Source of the DNA: Ahaetulla prasina
Lineage: Eukaryota > Chordata > Lepidosauria > Squamata > Colubridae
Direction of reading: 5' to 3'
DNA length: 64,000 nucleotides
Assembly: GCF_028640845.1 (NCBI RefSeq)
Contig: NC_080541.1
Coordinates: 159,720,502 to 159,784,501 of the forward strand
A program made the position numbers and the translations under genes. Positions within the stretch are counted from its first letter, which is position 1; each line of letters starts with the position of its first letter. Below the pieces are notes generated by a model, which was not told the DNA's origin, ran no database searches, and saw only the letters and a program-made list of their open reading frames with translations. This document shows positions 1 to 12,976 of the stretch, piece by piece.

Positions 1-606
1 TTCTTGTGTTCTTCAATGCGTGCACTTATTCTTCTGTTGGTTTGTCCAATGTATGTGGTGGGGCAGGCGGTGCATGGGATTTCATATACTCCTTGATTTT
101 CTAACTCAATTTTGTCTTTGGGGTTTCTTAGGATGGTGGATATTTTTCTGTTTGTGCAGAATGCTGTCTTGATGTTGTGTTTGTGGAGGATCTTGCTGAT
201 TCTGTCTGTGGTGCCTTTTATATATGGGAGGAGGGCTGTGCCGTTTTCTTGTTCTCTGTCTTGGATTTTAGTGGGGGGTTCTTTTTGGATTAGCTTGGTA
301 ATCTTATTTGTTTGGAATCCATTGGATGTTAGTACGTTAGTGAGAGTGTCTAGTTCGGGTTTTAGGTGTTGTTCATCAGCTAAGCATTTTGTTCTGGAGA
401 TGAGTGTCTTGGCTACGGAGTTGATCTGTGCTGGGTGGTGGTGTGAGAGTGCGTGCAGATAGCGGTTTGTGTGTGTTTTCTTCTGGTAGATGGTGTGTCC
501 TAGGGAGCCATTGGGTTTTCTGTAGACTAAGACATCCAGGAAGGGAAGTTGGTTATTAACTTCTGTTTCCATGGTGAACTGTATTTTGGGGTGTAGGCTA
601 TTGATG
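1..606 (-). CDS. Penelope-like element: RT C-terminus and GIY-YIG endonuclease (partial)
   Basis: Read on the minus strand, the frame is open from about 606 to the window edge. From its ATG at 572 it runs 190 codons without a stop. It includes the RT-thumb-like stretch NNQLPFLDVLVYRK, then KTLISR, and then near the edge IPCTACPTTYIGQTNRR, followed by ISARIEEHK. The TYIGQTNRR segment is the GIY-YIG nuclease signature that defines endonuclease-bearing Penelope-like elements (PLEs); the cysteine pair just before it is also typical. PLEs insert by target-primed reverse transcription. This copy is 5'-truncated: the RT fingers and palm are absent, and the upstream side is replaced by an inverted terminal-repeat fragment. 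The C-terminal end lies outside the window. The lack of any disabling change suggests a fairly young insertion. Confidence 0.85.
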
Positions 607-810
<204 letters not shown>

Positions 811-1592
811 CAGACTGAAAAATAAGTATGCCTCCATTTTGTGTATTTGTTTCAATGTGTTTGCATAGCAGAGGTCAGATTTGCTTGGCCAGGGATTTAA
901 TCAGCACTGCCAGTTCCCGTGTTCCTAAATAATCTTTAACTAACTCTAATGGAAGCTGGGATCTTGAAAGGGTGGACTGGAGGTTGGATTCACAAGTATT
1001 ATATCATTTGATTTATTTTAGGCCTTTATAAAAAAAAAACCACTCCCTGAGTCCAAACTTTGGGAAACAAATCAGCCGAAATGACAACCTTATTTTTCTT
1101 ATTTTCTTTTATAACCATCAAGACATAGGTTACAAATATATATCCAAAGCTCAGTATTTACAGTTCCCTTCTTCTCGAATTCTGTTTTCTGAGTGATAAA
1201 TTGGTACAGTGATGAAAAAAGGTTAGAGACAGATGAAAGGTCTAAAGGAACAAGTGCTAGGTCTCTCTCTTTCTTAGCTGAATTCACCAAGAGAATAGTA
1301 TGAGTCATGAAAAAATAAGGGAAATCCATGGCACCAAATATTGAAGAATGATTATCTCCAGAGAGTCTTTCTCCTTCTTCATTGACAGAAAAATTGTTGC
1401 ATGACAAAATAACTCTTGTTGAAAAATGAAGATCCTTTGATTTACCATCCCCACTTCCAACCCCTCAAAAAATCTGCCAAGGTAGACTCATCAGGCCACC
1501 CAGATGAAGTCACCTCTCAGAAATTGATCACTGTAGGCTTACGATTACTCGAGCCTTACATGGAATCATCACATTTACATGGAATCATCACA
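811..1592. other. Unique AT-rich intron
   Basis: No repeat or gene signature was recognised. A 102-codon minus-strand frame (1099-1407) has no recognisable motif and looks like chance. At 1559-1596 a 19-bp unit beginning ACATGGAATCATC is duplicated in tandem, right at the 5' junction of the next L3 copy. Confidence 0.6.
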
Positions 1593-2024
1593 TTTGCAGA
1601 TCCCTCGCATCCCGGACATAAACTGTTTCAACTCCTACCCTCAAAACGACGCTATAGAGCACTGCACACCAGAACAACTAGACACAAGAACAGTTTTTTC
1701 CCGAAGGCCATCACTCTGCTAAACAAATAATTCCCTCAACACTGTCAGACTATTTACTGAATCTGCACTACTATTAATCGTTTCATAGTTCCCATCACCA
1801 ATCTCTTTCCACTTATGACTGTATGACTATAACTTGTTGCTGGCAATCCTTATGATTTATATTGATATATTGATCATCAATTGTGTTATAAATGTTGTAC
1901 CTTGATGAACGTATCTTTTCTTTTATGTACACTGAGAGCATATGCACCAAGACAAATTCCTTGTGTGTCCAATCACACTTGGCCAATAAAAATTCTATTC
2001 TATTCTATTCTATTCTATTCTATT
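1593..2024 (+). mobile_element. CR1-group L3 (snake1) LINE 3' end with (ATTCT)n tail
   Basis: A 5'-truncated copy. It starts inside the last codons of ORF2 (DPSHPGHKLFQLLPSKRRYR, ending FFPKAITLLNK and a stop near 1730) and continues through the 3' UTR. The UTR carries the family marks CTTGTGTGTCCAATCACACT and TTGGCCAATAAA, then about seven ATTCT units. It is nearly identical to the reverse copy at 29981-31205. The frame stays open to its natural stop. Confidence 0.9.
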
Positions 2025-4626
2025 TACGGTGAACTTTTGAGAAGCAAGAATATTCTTCTTATTTAATGTTCTAGTTTCAATACTGGCCTAACTTCAATCC
2101 TGGCTAAGTTTAGTTAGCCAATATCTCCAATGGGAAAGTAACCTGGGGCATGCTCACCAAGTAAGCCATACTATGACCATGGCATCTTTTGTCCCTGTTC
2201 CTTGAAGGAAGCCTAAAGTGAGGAAGCTACATTATACGGATCCCAGATACTTTAAATGCCTGCTTGTAAAGGATTCTAGGTCATGTCAGCCATCTCCATG
2301 GATGGAACAATCTCTGCCGTCACATTTTTATCCTCCAGCATATGTAGAATTGCAGGCCAGACAATTGGGATGCAACAGCAGAAACTGGACCAGTCAGCAT
2401 CACTCTGTATTTGTTTTCACATAGTCATAAAGGAATGCGTAGGTTAGTATTTCTGAAATGTAGAATAAAGTAAGTACACTGACCAGCAATCTATAATTTG
2501 ATGCAAAGTTATTTTAAGAAATCATCTTAGATAAACTGGAATTCAGGAATAGTGATTCAGACTGGATTAACCCATAGAAAATAAAATAATGGATTTAATA
2601 AAAGCTACGTTTGAGGTTACCCAGTATTGTTTAGCATTTCTAAGATTCCACAGTAATGTTCCCGACTCTGGGTATCAGCATTTAAATATTAGGTGAATAG
2701 TTAATGTAAGGAAATGCTTAAATTATAACCTATTTTGAAAAATAGTATATATGTTTTTTTAACTTTAACTTGCATTCAGCCAGATGGAATCTGAATTTAC
2801 TTACTTACAACTTGGCAAAGAGGTCTGGAGCTCCTGGGCTAAAATCCCATTTACATTTGCTGGCATGCCTCTGTTTATCTATGTTTGTAATGTTCTAAAG
2901 TGATAATATATTACACATTCCAGAACAAAGTGGGAAATTAAATGGCAGTTCCCAACCATCTTTGGTATTTGTTGTTGCTAGCACTATTGCCAGCTGCTTA
3001 GGGAAATCATTTTTTAAAAGGGATTTGTTTTTTCCACAAATTCTTTTCTAAACAAGGACTTGGCCCTGTGCACTTGTATTGTTTATTGTTTTGGTGGGTT
3101 TTTTTGTGATCATAAACCAATCTAAAGTATAAACTGCTCATCAAAGAGATTGGCAGAGTATCTGCATAATTAAAACTGGTTATGTATTGAGTTCTATGGG
3201 AGAATTTGTGAACATTTCTTTCAAATTCAAGGAAACTTTCAGAATTAGTGGAACATGAAAGGACTAACTTGAAGTTAAGAATATTCCTTAATAGAGTTCA
3301 GATTTTCATTATGCCGGAAATAAAATCCATAAATAAAGACCAAACATTTTGCCTATTATGAGCCTATCTTCCACAGCTTTCTCCCCTTTCTTAACCTTTG
3401 AATAACAAGTTAAGTATCATAACAATTTCAAGTTGGTCCAATTATTCATTAATAGCAGCACTTGTATTTCAAAATCCTTTGGCATTGACGTACTGCTTTG
3501 CGTTATTATATATCATAAGTTAATTGAGCAAGGGAGAGAGTGTGTATTGCTCTGAATATCTACTTGAACTAATTATCCAGGATGGATAAAGGCCATTATG
3601 AGTTACGTCCCATGTTTAGCACTAGCATATGAAATCTGCTTTCAAGTATTAATGATCCATCTTTGTTTTGAAGCAATGAAGTGGATGACAGCCAGAAACC
3701 CACCCACCTTATCTTCAGTAATTAAGATGTATTTTTTTCTTTGATACATTTTATGGTAAGCTTTTAATTACCACTATTTGTTAAGGGTCAAAGCCTTTAT
3801 TGGGGTCACCTATGCCATATTGTTGTGGTCCTCTTGCTACACTTATTTTCATATAGCAACATATAGATTTTCTGAAACTGAAACCAGACTGCAAGGAATC
3901 CATCAGTGGTAAATAATTACATTACCGGGGCAGTAAATTTCCAGTTAAAGTAGCTAGGCTTGTTAAACTAGATCATCGAAATGCTGTATGTAATTCCAGT
4001 GGCAAAGGAGGACTTTGATTGTTCAGATTAAGCCAAATCCCAGAACACGAGTGGCGCTTAGAAGAATCTTTATTTTTTTTTCTTTCTGCAATAAATTGGA
4101 AGTAAGTCATGAATACTGTCATTTTTCTTTTTAATGCACCCACTATGTACTAACCAAGGGCTGAGCTTTTCTTCAGTGTATAAGTGGTATTCGGTAAGCT
4201 ATCTTGTGTCAAAATGCTGTTAAGAATCTAATCAAATCAATGCCAAAACAGAGAATGAGAGGAAAGAAAAGGATAGGGTCACATAGCCAACAAGTAATCA
4301 ATGCATGTTCCACAATTACACGGCAAAAAATTGAATTAAGAAATGGGGCTCAAACTGAATTTGTAATCTATACATAAAGTAGCTCTTTTAAGTAATTCTC
4401 CCGGTCTAGAAAGGATTTATCTGTATTTGCTGGAAGAGGAAGATAATGACAATGGATTAGCTTGTAATTGTGTGTGTGTTGTTATTTTAAAAAATCTTCT
4501 GCACTTTCAACTATAGAAGCAAACTACAGACTTCCTATGAAAACTGAATTCCATAAGCAAGCTCCCTAACATCATTTTAACTGCCAGGGATGTTGAGACA
4601 TTATATACTAAGCTATCTTACAAACT
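2025..4626. other. Unique intron, nothing recognised
   Basis: AT-rich sequence without recognisable repeats, exons or RNA genes. Short T-runs and ordinary chance frames only. Confidence 0.6.
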
Positions 4627-4848
4627 TTGTTGCTTTTATCCTTACGATTGATATAGATATTGATTGTTTGTTTCCTAGTATGATTTGATTTTCTTATTTG
4701 TACCCTATGACTATCATTAAGTGTTGTACCTATGATTCTTGACAAATGTATTGTGTCTTTTTATGTACACTGAAAGCATATGCACCAAAGACAAATTCCT
4801 TGTGTGTCCAATCACACTTGGCCAATAAAGAACTCTATTCTATTCTAA
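4627..4848 (+). mobile_element. L3 LINE 3' UTR fragment
   Basis: Matches the last 220 bp of the L3 copies (TTGTACCCTATGACTATCAT, CTTGTGTGTCCAATCACACT, GGCCAATAAAG). It ends with only about three TATTC units. The 5' side is truncated in the UTR, so no coding sequence is retained. Confidence 0.9.
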
Positions 4849-6654
4849 ACAGGGAATTTAAGCCATAAAGAATACTATAATCAATATCATTTTCAATATC
4901 ACCTGAACGCATGGAAATGAATCTTTCATAAGTTTCTATAACTTCCATTACAAGCATCTGTTGGAGCTAACAAAATATTATTCCTTTTAGTAACATTTGT
5001 TAATCAGAAAATATGCTACCAGAATTCCTTCTGATTCTAATATATCTAAATGTGGGCAATGGTTTTTTTAACCATCACTGGCCAAATGAGCAATTATTGC
5101 AATAATATGTTTATTTTTTCCCTTTGATGTCATGGCAAGTATTTTCATACTATCACATGATTTAAACTGGCTGCAGTAATTGGGCAAGGTGGCATTTAAA
5201 AACTCAACAGTATATAAAACCTGTTCAAATATGTTTACACTTGAATGAAATTTCAAATTATGGTTAGCTAATCACTTTCTGTATATAGTGTTTTTATCAT
5301 TCTGCACCTAAAGTTCTAGAATCTAGATTAGCAAAAGAAAGGGTTGACAAGCAAATTTGGACAATAAAATTCTACATCCATTTTCAATAACTCTGGAATC
5401 TGAAATATATGTATTGTATCTAACAAAGTAGGTGGTATAGGGGATTTATACTTAGGCAATGTAGTGTTATTTATTTATAAATTGCTATTCATATTACAAT
5501 TAATTCAAAACATCACATTTTTTCTGGGCTTGAGGTGGTGTCTTAGGGATTTGCACACAGAGAAAAAAAATCGAGGTCCTCATAAAACTCCTCTTGATTT
5601 TCTAGACAAACAGGTTCTCCTAGCAGAGTAAGGAAAATTATTATAACTAATACATAATTTATATTATTATTAAATATTTTAGTTCTAGCCAAATTGAAAA
5701 TAATGGAACTTAAACAAGTAATGTATTTGTTTCTGTTGACTCTCTTTTCACATTGGTTTATGACTGAAATGCCTAACAAAGGCTCATGAATGAAATTAAA
5801 TTCCAAATATTTACATGAACATATGCCTGGCTAGTTAGTATGGCTCTGGGCCCAAAACTTGATTCTGGGCATAAACATAATCAATGAGTTTACAACTGAT
5901 GCCTCTTAATTGGTAAAGCATAATAAGACAATTGTGTACCATAGCAATATTAAAAAGGGAAGAAAGTTTAACAAGGGGAAAAAAAAATCTGTCTAAGCAC
6001 TCAGACTTTTACTATCCACATTGAGGTGAGATATCCAACTCCTTATGTCTTCAGTTCTTTGAGTAAAGCAACCAGACTTTTATTTTCAAGAAATTCCAAT
6101 AATTAATATGGAGCACTTTTTTCCACTATCTTACATTATATGGAAGTTATTTTTTCCCATTTTATATTGTAAAAGTCCTGCATTACTTTTTCATATTAAG
6201 TTTAATTAAATTGCATTATTTGGAGGTGATTCCTGAATCTGTTATACTGAAAGATATGAACAAAATTAATTTTTAGTTGTTCATGGCACCTTAAAGGTTT
6301 TCTGAAACCTTAAAGTTTCAGAAAACCTGGCATTATTGTGATTTACCTTTTTTTTTTAAAAAAAAATCTTCATTGAAATAATAATACATTTTAGTAAAAC
6401 ATGTTGGTTTATTAACCTCTTCGATCATTCTCACTTTGAAGAACTAACACAACTTTATTATTGTTGGAGTTAAGTAGACATTTCTCAAGGACTGCAGTGA
6501 CATGGTCACTATATTTTCACTCAGCCATCTGGATATAGTGTCAAGCCAAATCAAGCCAAAAAAGGGAATTACTCATTCATCTTGAATCTCATGTAATTTA
6601 AAACTAAGTAGTCTTACATTACCAAATATTTAATTTCTGTGATAGGCTATGGGG
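4849..6654. other. Unique intron
   Basis: No gene or repeat recognised, apart from the perfect hairpin at 6295-6328 listed separately. Confidence 0.6.
6295..6328. repeat. Perfect 14-bp inverted repeat, 6-nt loop
   Basis: AGGTTTTCTGAAAC and GTTTCAGAAAACCT are exact reverse complements separated by CTTAAA. No transposon ends are visible around it. Confidence 0.9.
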
Positions 6655-6857
6655 CAGGGGTGAAATTCACTTACCTTCCCTACCGGTTCGCAAATGTTCA
6701 CTTCGGTCATGTGTGCCATCATCCACATGTACAAAGCCTTCTGTGCATGCACCAAGGCTTAAATGTAGCAAAAAAGTGATGCATGATGTCCGCAAAGGTG
6801 GGCGGAGCCTCCCGCAGTTGTCCAAGCTGGAAAGACCCGGCTGAATTTCACCCACTG
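6655..6857. mobile_element. hAT-like MITE
   Basis: Terminal inverted repeats CAGGGGTGAAATTCA and TGAATTTCACCCACTG bound 203 bp. Flanks are CTATGGGG and CTATGGGT, a 7/8 match to an 8-bp target duplication, as hAT transposons make. No transposase; non-autonomous. Subterminal CCGGTTCG resembles that of the other family members in this window. Confidence 0.88.
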
Positions 6858-6865
6858 CTATGGGT

Positions 6866-9130
6866 TTGTTTGTTTTTTCAATTTGGAAGATCCGTCTCCA
6901 GGAATGTCCTTTCTTAGTGAATGAGTACAAAAGTGAAAATTGGTTTTGCTTCAAATTGGTCAAGCAAGCAAGACTTATAAACAATACTATAAACATTGCC
7001 CATAAATAAGACTCATATCTGCTGATTTTTTTATTTTATTAAATTCATCTCGAATGTGGTGAGGGCTAGTCTTTTGTAGGTAATAGGTTGAAGTGGAACA
7101 CACAGTTTTAACTAAACTTATGCAGATAACCATGAATTAATGAATTTAAGATAAGGAGGGGGATGTATGGGAAGGAACCTCTAGCTCCAAAGAAGCAAGT
7201 TTCATGCAACAATTCATGCAAGGCTTTGAAGAGTAGAAAAAAACTGAAATGTAAAGAATATGTTCTTATTAGTCCATTATTGATCATATTGTATGGATCT
7301 TATACCAAATTATCTTAGGTATAATCAAAATTCAACAGATATAAAATCCAGAATCATTTGGGACTGGGATATATTTTTGTATTTCCCACCAAGATAGTCA
7401 AGATTATTGTGAACCCATAGCAGATGGTGACAATCCATTTGTGGACATTTCTGATCATAAAATTAGACTAGCATTTCCTTTCAGTTTTAAGTGAGCTATT
7501 AATTATGCATGACTTTCAAACTATTTTAAATGCAGTCACCCCACTCAATGTGTTCATTTTTTAAAATAATTGCTTGCATGTTTTGCTGAGTATACATTTT
7601 TTAAATTTTTCTTTGAAGTTATCTCAGGGGCTCTTTAGAGGCTGAAAAATAACTCACAAACAAATGTATTTCTTTATAATAAGTAAGCAAAGATAAAACA
7701 AATAAGCAAAAGCAAGGAATGTTTCATTTAAGGAGATAGTGGTGTATATCTTATTTTAATGTTTTTGAAACAACTTAAGAAAACTTGACATTAAGGATGA
7801 AATTTAAATCATCAGACTAAAGTATAACAAGGAATAAAGGTTTAATAGATATTTTAAAAAATACTAATATATTTGGATTTGATCCAAATAAAATGAGAGT
7901 ACTATTTTGACATAATGAGGACAGAAATCAATAATATGTATGGAGTTTTGCTACAGACAGTAGTTCACTACTTGATAGCTAAAACAGCATTTGACTTTGC
8001 CATCAACCTATATTTCAGAGCAAATGAAGTATTCAGAACAATTTTCAATGCTATGTTTAATTATTATTAGTTTACAAAAGGGCACCACATGCATTTAATA
8101 TAACCAGTTTTAATATCTATCTATATATAAACAGTATTAGAAAGATTAACCCAGGGCTTTTTTTCCTAAATAGATGAATAGTTATATTAAAATAAAGTTG
8201 ACTGAAAAAGTGTAGTTTTATTTAAGATCAATAAAAGCAATGAAGATATTGCTTTTAGGGAGTCGGTCATAACTCTGTGATGAAAACATATTATTTAAAC
8301 ACAGAATATTCCAAAAATCAGTAGATGGAGGAATGCCAGGAATATACCTGACAATCAATAAAATCAAACAAGAGATCTATGATTGAATATTCTTAATTAA
8401 AAAATATTAAACATTTACAGAGGAGGAGATGAATTACAATAGATTTCCAATGTTGTGAAAGACAGCATTTAACTCTTTCCCTCAATTCTTTTCTCTCCCC
8501 AAATATCAAATAACATTAAACATAAAAACATTGAGTTATATTTTTTGTAAACATTTTTTCCTTTTTGTTGTTGTTGTTAGTGTTGGATGTATGTTTTTCT
8601 GTTTTGCATTTTATTCTTGTTGATAAAACCAAATAAATATATATATAAAAGCTTTCCCCCTCCCCCCACCACAAAAAACAATCCATCCTTATCTCCAGAG
8701 GGAAGGTTCTATAATAAAAAAAGGCACATATCCTCATCCTGTCAGCCAACATTCCTTGACTGATGGATCATGCAGTATGCCCAATGTGCCGGATCAAATT
8801 GAATGGATTGATGGGTAGAAACTATTGGGAAAAGATGGTCACTTACTGTAAGTAGCCCAGTCCCGTTTGGGCTTTAAAGGGCTTTAATGTGACCATAACA
8901 GAAGGACATAAGATTGCAACTTCAACTGTATGAGGAAAAATGGTGTTTGATGTCTCTCAAAGGTACGGTGTTGTCATGGTATTTATAAGGCCATTTTATC
9001 CAGTATCTTGATCCATTGTTTTCAGATTCTGGATGTCACCCAGTCTTTTTTTTAGTGCAAGACTTATGTGATTTCTTAGGATCATTAGCTTTTTCTGCTT
9101 GTTACTAAATCAATCCTGATGGTAGGATTA
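6866..9130. other. Unique AT-rich intron
   Basis: No gene or recognisable element. A C-rich stretch CCCCCTCCCCCCACC lies at about 8656. Confidence 0.6.
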
Positions 9131-9136
9131 ATTGGG

Positions 9137-9169
9137 TACGTACTATCTATCTATAGTATCTATCTATAG

Positions 9170-9205
<36 letters not shown>

Positions 9206-9239
9206 CATCCATCCATCCATCTATCATCTATCTATTACC
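9137..9239. repeat. Tetranucleotide microsatellite (CTAT)n/(CCAT)n
   Basis: Interrupted CTAT units with a short internal block of CCAT units. Confidence 0.95.
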
Positions 9240-9610
9240 TTATTTTAGCAGATAGGTACAGGAAAAATATCCAGAAGGAACAATACAGTAATGGAAATAC
9301 TTGAGGTGCTCTTGGTTCTCTCTTGAGTTTGGTTGTTTTTGGGGGTTTTTTTGCAGATGTTTCATTACCAAAAATAGTAATATCATCAGTGCTAGATAAT
9401 AACAAAATTCAGAGAGCACCAAGGACCTTAGCTACAAATAGGAAATTCTCCTTTATTGGTACTGGCACAGAAGTATCTGTGAATCCTAGTGATTGAACAT
9501 GTTTGAAGTGCTAAAGTGAAGGAAGAATTCTGTGTCTGCAGTGTAATTTCAGGGCTGCAATGTAAAGACATGCTTAGCAATGGAAGTTGCTTCCAGACTG
9601 AATCTTCACC

Positions 9611-9936
9611 CAGTGGAAAAATGCAAAAAATTTTTACTACCGGTTCTGTGGGCGTGGCTTGGTGGGAGGGTCATGTGACTTGATGGGCATGGCCAACTTT
9701 TTTTTTTTTTACTTTTTAAAGCATTTTTTAACTACCTATTTGCCCGAACCAGTAGTAAAAAAAATGCTTTAAAAAAGTAAAAGACGGTTCTGACGATTGC
9801 GCAGCACAGCTGTGATCATCGGAACCTTTTTTTTAACTTTTTAAAGAATTTTTTACTACCGGTTCACCCAAACTGCTAGTTTTTTATCACTACCAGTTCA
9901 TCCGAACTGGAGTGAACCGGTAGCATTTCACCCGTA
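9611..9936. mobile_element. hAT-like MITE (long subtype)
   Basis: The left end is CAGTGGAAAAATGC and the right end GCATTTCACCCGTA, the terminal CTG having apparently mutated. Both sides are flanked by TCTTCACC, a perfect 8-bp target duplication (9603-9610 and 9937-9944). Internally it has repeated TTTACTACCGGTTC-type motifs, the GTGGGCGTGGCTTGG motif shared with the copy at 38888, and internal inverted segments. Confidence 0.85.
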
Positions 9937-9944
9937 TCTTCACC

Positions 9945-12071
9945 ATAATGAGGAATAAAAATATACTTTCCAAGACCTGCAGTTTTGGGATTTCGACCAT
10001 GAATTGCTTAGGAGAGGGACAATGGGGGCTGCTGGGAAGAGAGGACATGATAATTTTGTTCTTCTTTCCTTTGCTTAGATAGTTAGTACTTCTGATGGAT
10101 GCTTTTTTGAAAGTCAGAATTGTATAGCAGAATTGGGAATAAAGTGAGATAGAAAATATAAGTCATGGCTCCAATATTGTTCTTAGATTTAAACTGCTAA
10201 TATAATTCACACAGCACAATTTGCTTTGTTCTAATGATAACAAATTACATTTGGCTGGCATATTTCATCACAATGGGGCCCCGAGTGCTTTATAAACTGA
10301 TTTGTAAGCTATAAATAATCACCCTCTCAAGCAATGTGGCAATGGATCGTAGACTCAGTTCAAACTGCAGCGAGAACTACTGAACAGAGCATCTGCAGGA
10401 GGCAAAAGCTTATTAATATCATAGCATTGGGAGTAGAAATAAACAGAATTTATCCAGAACAAGAGGATTAGTGAAATTACCCCATTTTTACATACAACTA
10501 GTGGCTGTGATCTTTAGGGAAAACAATGTAGAAACTACTCTAGCCTTCAGGTTGAAAAGCCTTCAAAATCAGTTATACACCATCTGTTTTAGCCATATCT
10601 ATGATGTACAGACAGTGCTAAGACAAATGGAAAGACTGAAACCGCATCTGAATCTCCCACATATATGTGGTAGAAATGATATTTGAGAAGTGATGTCTGG
10701 GCATACACTATAGACAGAAAGGTAGAGAAAAAATTGTTTGATTTGCACTTTTCCAGCAAGATACAAATTCAGACAGATGGCTTGATTTGTTTTTGAACTC
10801 TCTGATTAAGATATGTACATGATGGAATAATTGTGTGCACAACAAATACATTAATGAAAACAACATAGTAAAATGTTTAGGCAATACTGAGATTTGCTAA
10901 CACATTTAAACCAAATCCTGTACACATGTACATAAAATATGTAGATTGATATTTCATTCTTAACATTCCCCAAATGAAACAGGAAAGGGACAAGGTGAAT
11001 TTTGGACCGAAAACAGTCCTAATCCTTGATGTGAAAAGCAGGTGAAGAGAATGGCGGAAGGGGAGGGAAAACCATTGTACCTCTGGTATATCAAACACTA
11101 TGTTGCTTTAGAGAAGGCCAGTGACACCTTCCTCTATGATGATCGGTAGTAATGTTGGCTGCCTGCTGTGCAAGATGTGGCAATCTCCATTCTATCAAGT
11201 TGTTGGTAGTTATGGATGGGCGACTTGCAATATAGGCACAGCTAGACCTCCATTAAATGTGTGCAAATAATGGAAATACTTGAAAGGGCAATTTCAATCT
11301 TTCACCACCTACAAATAACCTCACTCCCTCTGATATCACCCCCCCCCTCCATCCAAATTTAGCGACTGTGGGATGGCAGCAAAGAGATAACAAAGACTCT
11401 TTGCTGCAATATTATAGTTGTCCATTTTTGGCAGCCCGGATCTGGAATCCCTACTTTATAGGTATAGCAATTACAGAGATACAGCTTAGAGGTTGGAATA
11501 GAAGGGCTGGATATTTGTTGCTAAATAGTAAGGTCTTCTGCTTTCTACGGGTAGATTTAATCTAAAGCTTTTATTATTCTTTCTATGAGTCCTGCTGTGA
11601 CCAAAGAACAGCTTGCGAGCATTAAACCGTTGGTTGCCCAACTCTGAGATCTAAATCAAGTTCCTGCTATTGTTATTTCCACTGCTCTTGTTCATTTCTT
11701 GAGATCATTTACAAAAGGGCAGCCTTTGCTAGCCCTCCATTGGCTTCATTATTAAATCGTTCTTTATCAGTTTTAGAAGCAAAGGGAAATTACAGTCCCA
11801 CTTAGCAAAGAGCCTGGAGGAGAAATAACAATATTTTAATGTCCCCCTTGCCACTGTACATTGATTTGAAGCTCTCTAGAAATGGCATTAATTTATTCAA
11901 TGATTTCTGTAGCCCCTGCAAGCACCAGCAAATATTAAGAAAGGAGTTAATTTCAAATGAGCCAAAAAAAGGAAAGCAGAATGAACTTTATTCATATCGG
12001 ATAAACCCTTGGTTCTGCTTGAGAAACCAAAGCAGCTTGCATATACTATTTAGAACTAATTCCATCTAAAG
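9945..12071. other. Unique intron
   Basis: No gene or mobile element recognised. Short frames here (for example 10471-10686 and 11839-12069) show no domain signature. Confidence 0.55.
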
Positions 12072-12276
12072 AGGAATTATTTAGTCTATCATCTGCACCT
12101 CTATAATTGTTTGGTTTGGTTCTGCAACCCAACAAGACAGACACAGACTTCAGAGGATAATTAGAACTGCAGAAAAAACAATTGCTACCAACTTGCCTTC
12201 CATTGAGGACCTGTATACTGCACGAGTCAAAAAGAGGGCTATTCTATTCTATTCTATTCTATTCTATTCTATTCTA
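12072..12276 (+). mobile_element. Rearranged L3 LINE: ORF2 segment fused to (ATTCT)n
   Basis: Bases 12072-12240 match the L3 ORF2 region encoding SITVWFGSATQQ through IEDLYTARIKKRA. They then jump directly into about seven ATTCT units. The last part of ORF2 and the whole 3' UTR, which separate these points in other copies, are missing. Confidence 0.85.
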
Positions 12277-12341
12277 ATTGGTGACATGGTTTTGATGCAT
12301 CAATCCAGTGCTTTTTATTTATTTAAGTGATAGATTAATAC

Positions 12342-12921
12342 TGTTCTGTCCCCACCAACCACAACCAAGCAGACACGCGAGCTGACTATATCTGCCAGCA
12401 ATTTACTCCTACGACAGATATCAGTTCTGGCAACGAACCTGTGATTACCTGCCAAGTTCTCTTATCTCCTCAGACCAGCTTAACTGCAGTTCAGAAATAA
12501 ACAGAAGCCAAAGTCTTAGTCTCAAAATATTGCAGCCAAAGTTTCCAAGAGTCAGTTTTTGTCCGTCACAAGAAGCTATAGAGCAGCTCCTCCTGCTTTT
12601 ATACCCTGTGGGTGTGGCTCCATGACTCAGCACTCTCTAGGCCTGCCCCACCCCTTCTTTTGTTGTTCCCGCTTCTCCTTTCTGCGATGCCTGGGATTTA
12701 ACCAGAACTGATTGTCAGCAGCTGAGTCTTGAGGCATTTCCTGGGAGGGGGAAGGTGCGGGAGAAAGAGGCCTCATCATCTCCTCCACCTGGCCTGCCTC
12801 TGGGACCTGGAGCGGAGCCAGAGAGGAAGGTCCTGTAGAGGGAAGCCCTGTCGGCTCTTCCCCCTCACTCTCTGAGTCACTCTCTGCCAGGAGGCCAGGC
12901 TCGGGAGCTGAAGACACAACA
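12342..12921 (-). mobile_element. Solo LTR of an LTR retroelement
   Basis: On the minus strand it begins TGTTGTGTCTTCAGC and ends GGGGACAGAACA. It is flanked by AATAC on both sides (12337-12341 and 12922-12926), a perfect 5-bp target duplication. A TATAAAA box (minus) lies at about 12597-12605. The U3-like part is GC-rich and holds a minus-strand frame (12627-12950) whose acidic, Ser/Pro-rich product includes LLAESDSESEGEEP. No internal retroelement genes adjoin, so this is a solo LTR left by recombination. Confidence 0.9.
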
Positions 12922-12976
12922 AATACCTGGGACACGGGATATAAGTGCAACAGTAAATGCTTTGTAATTAATTATT

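Noticed and set aside
12088..12276. Tandem (ATTCT)n as an independent satellite or CRISPR-like array
   Set aside because: The repeats have no spacers and are the tail of an L3 LINE.
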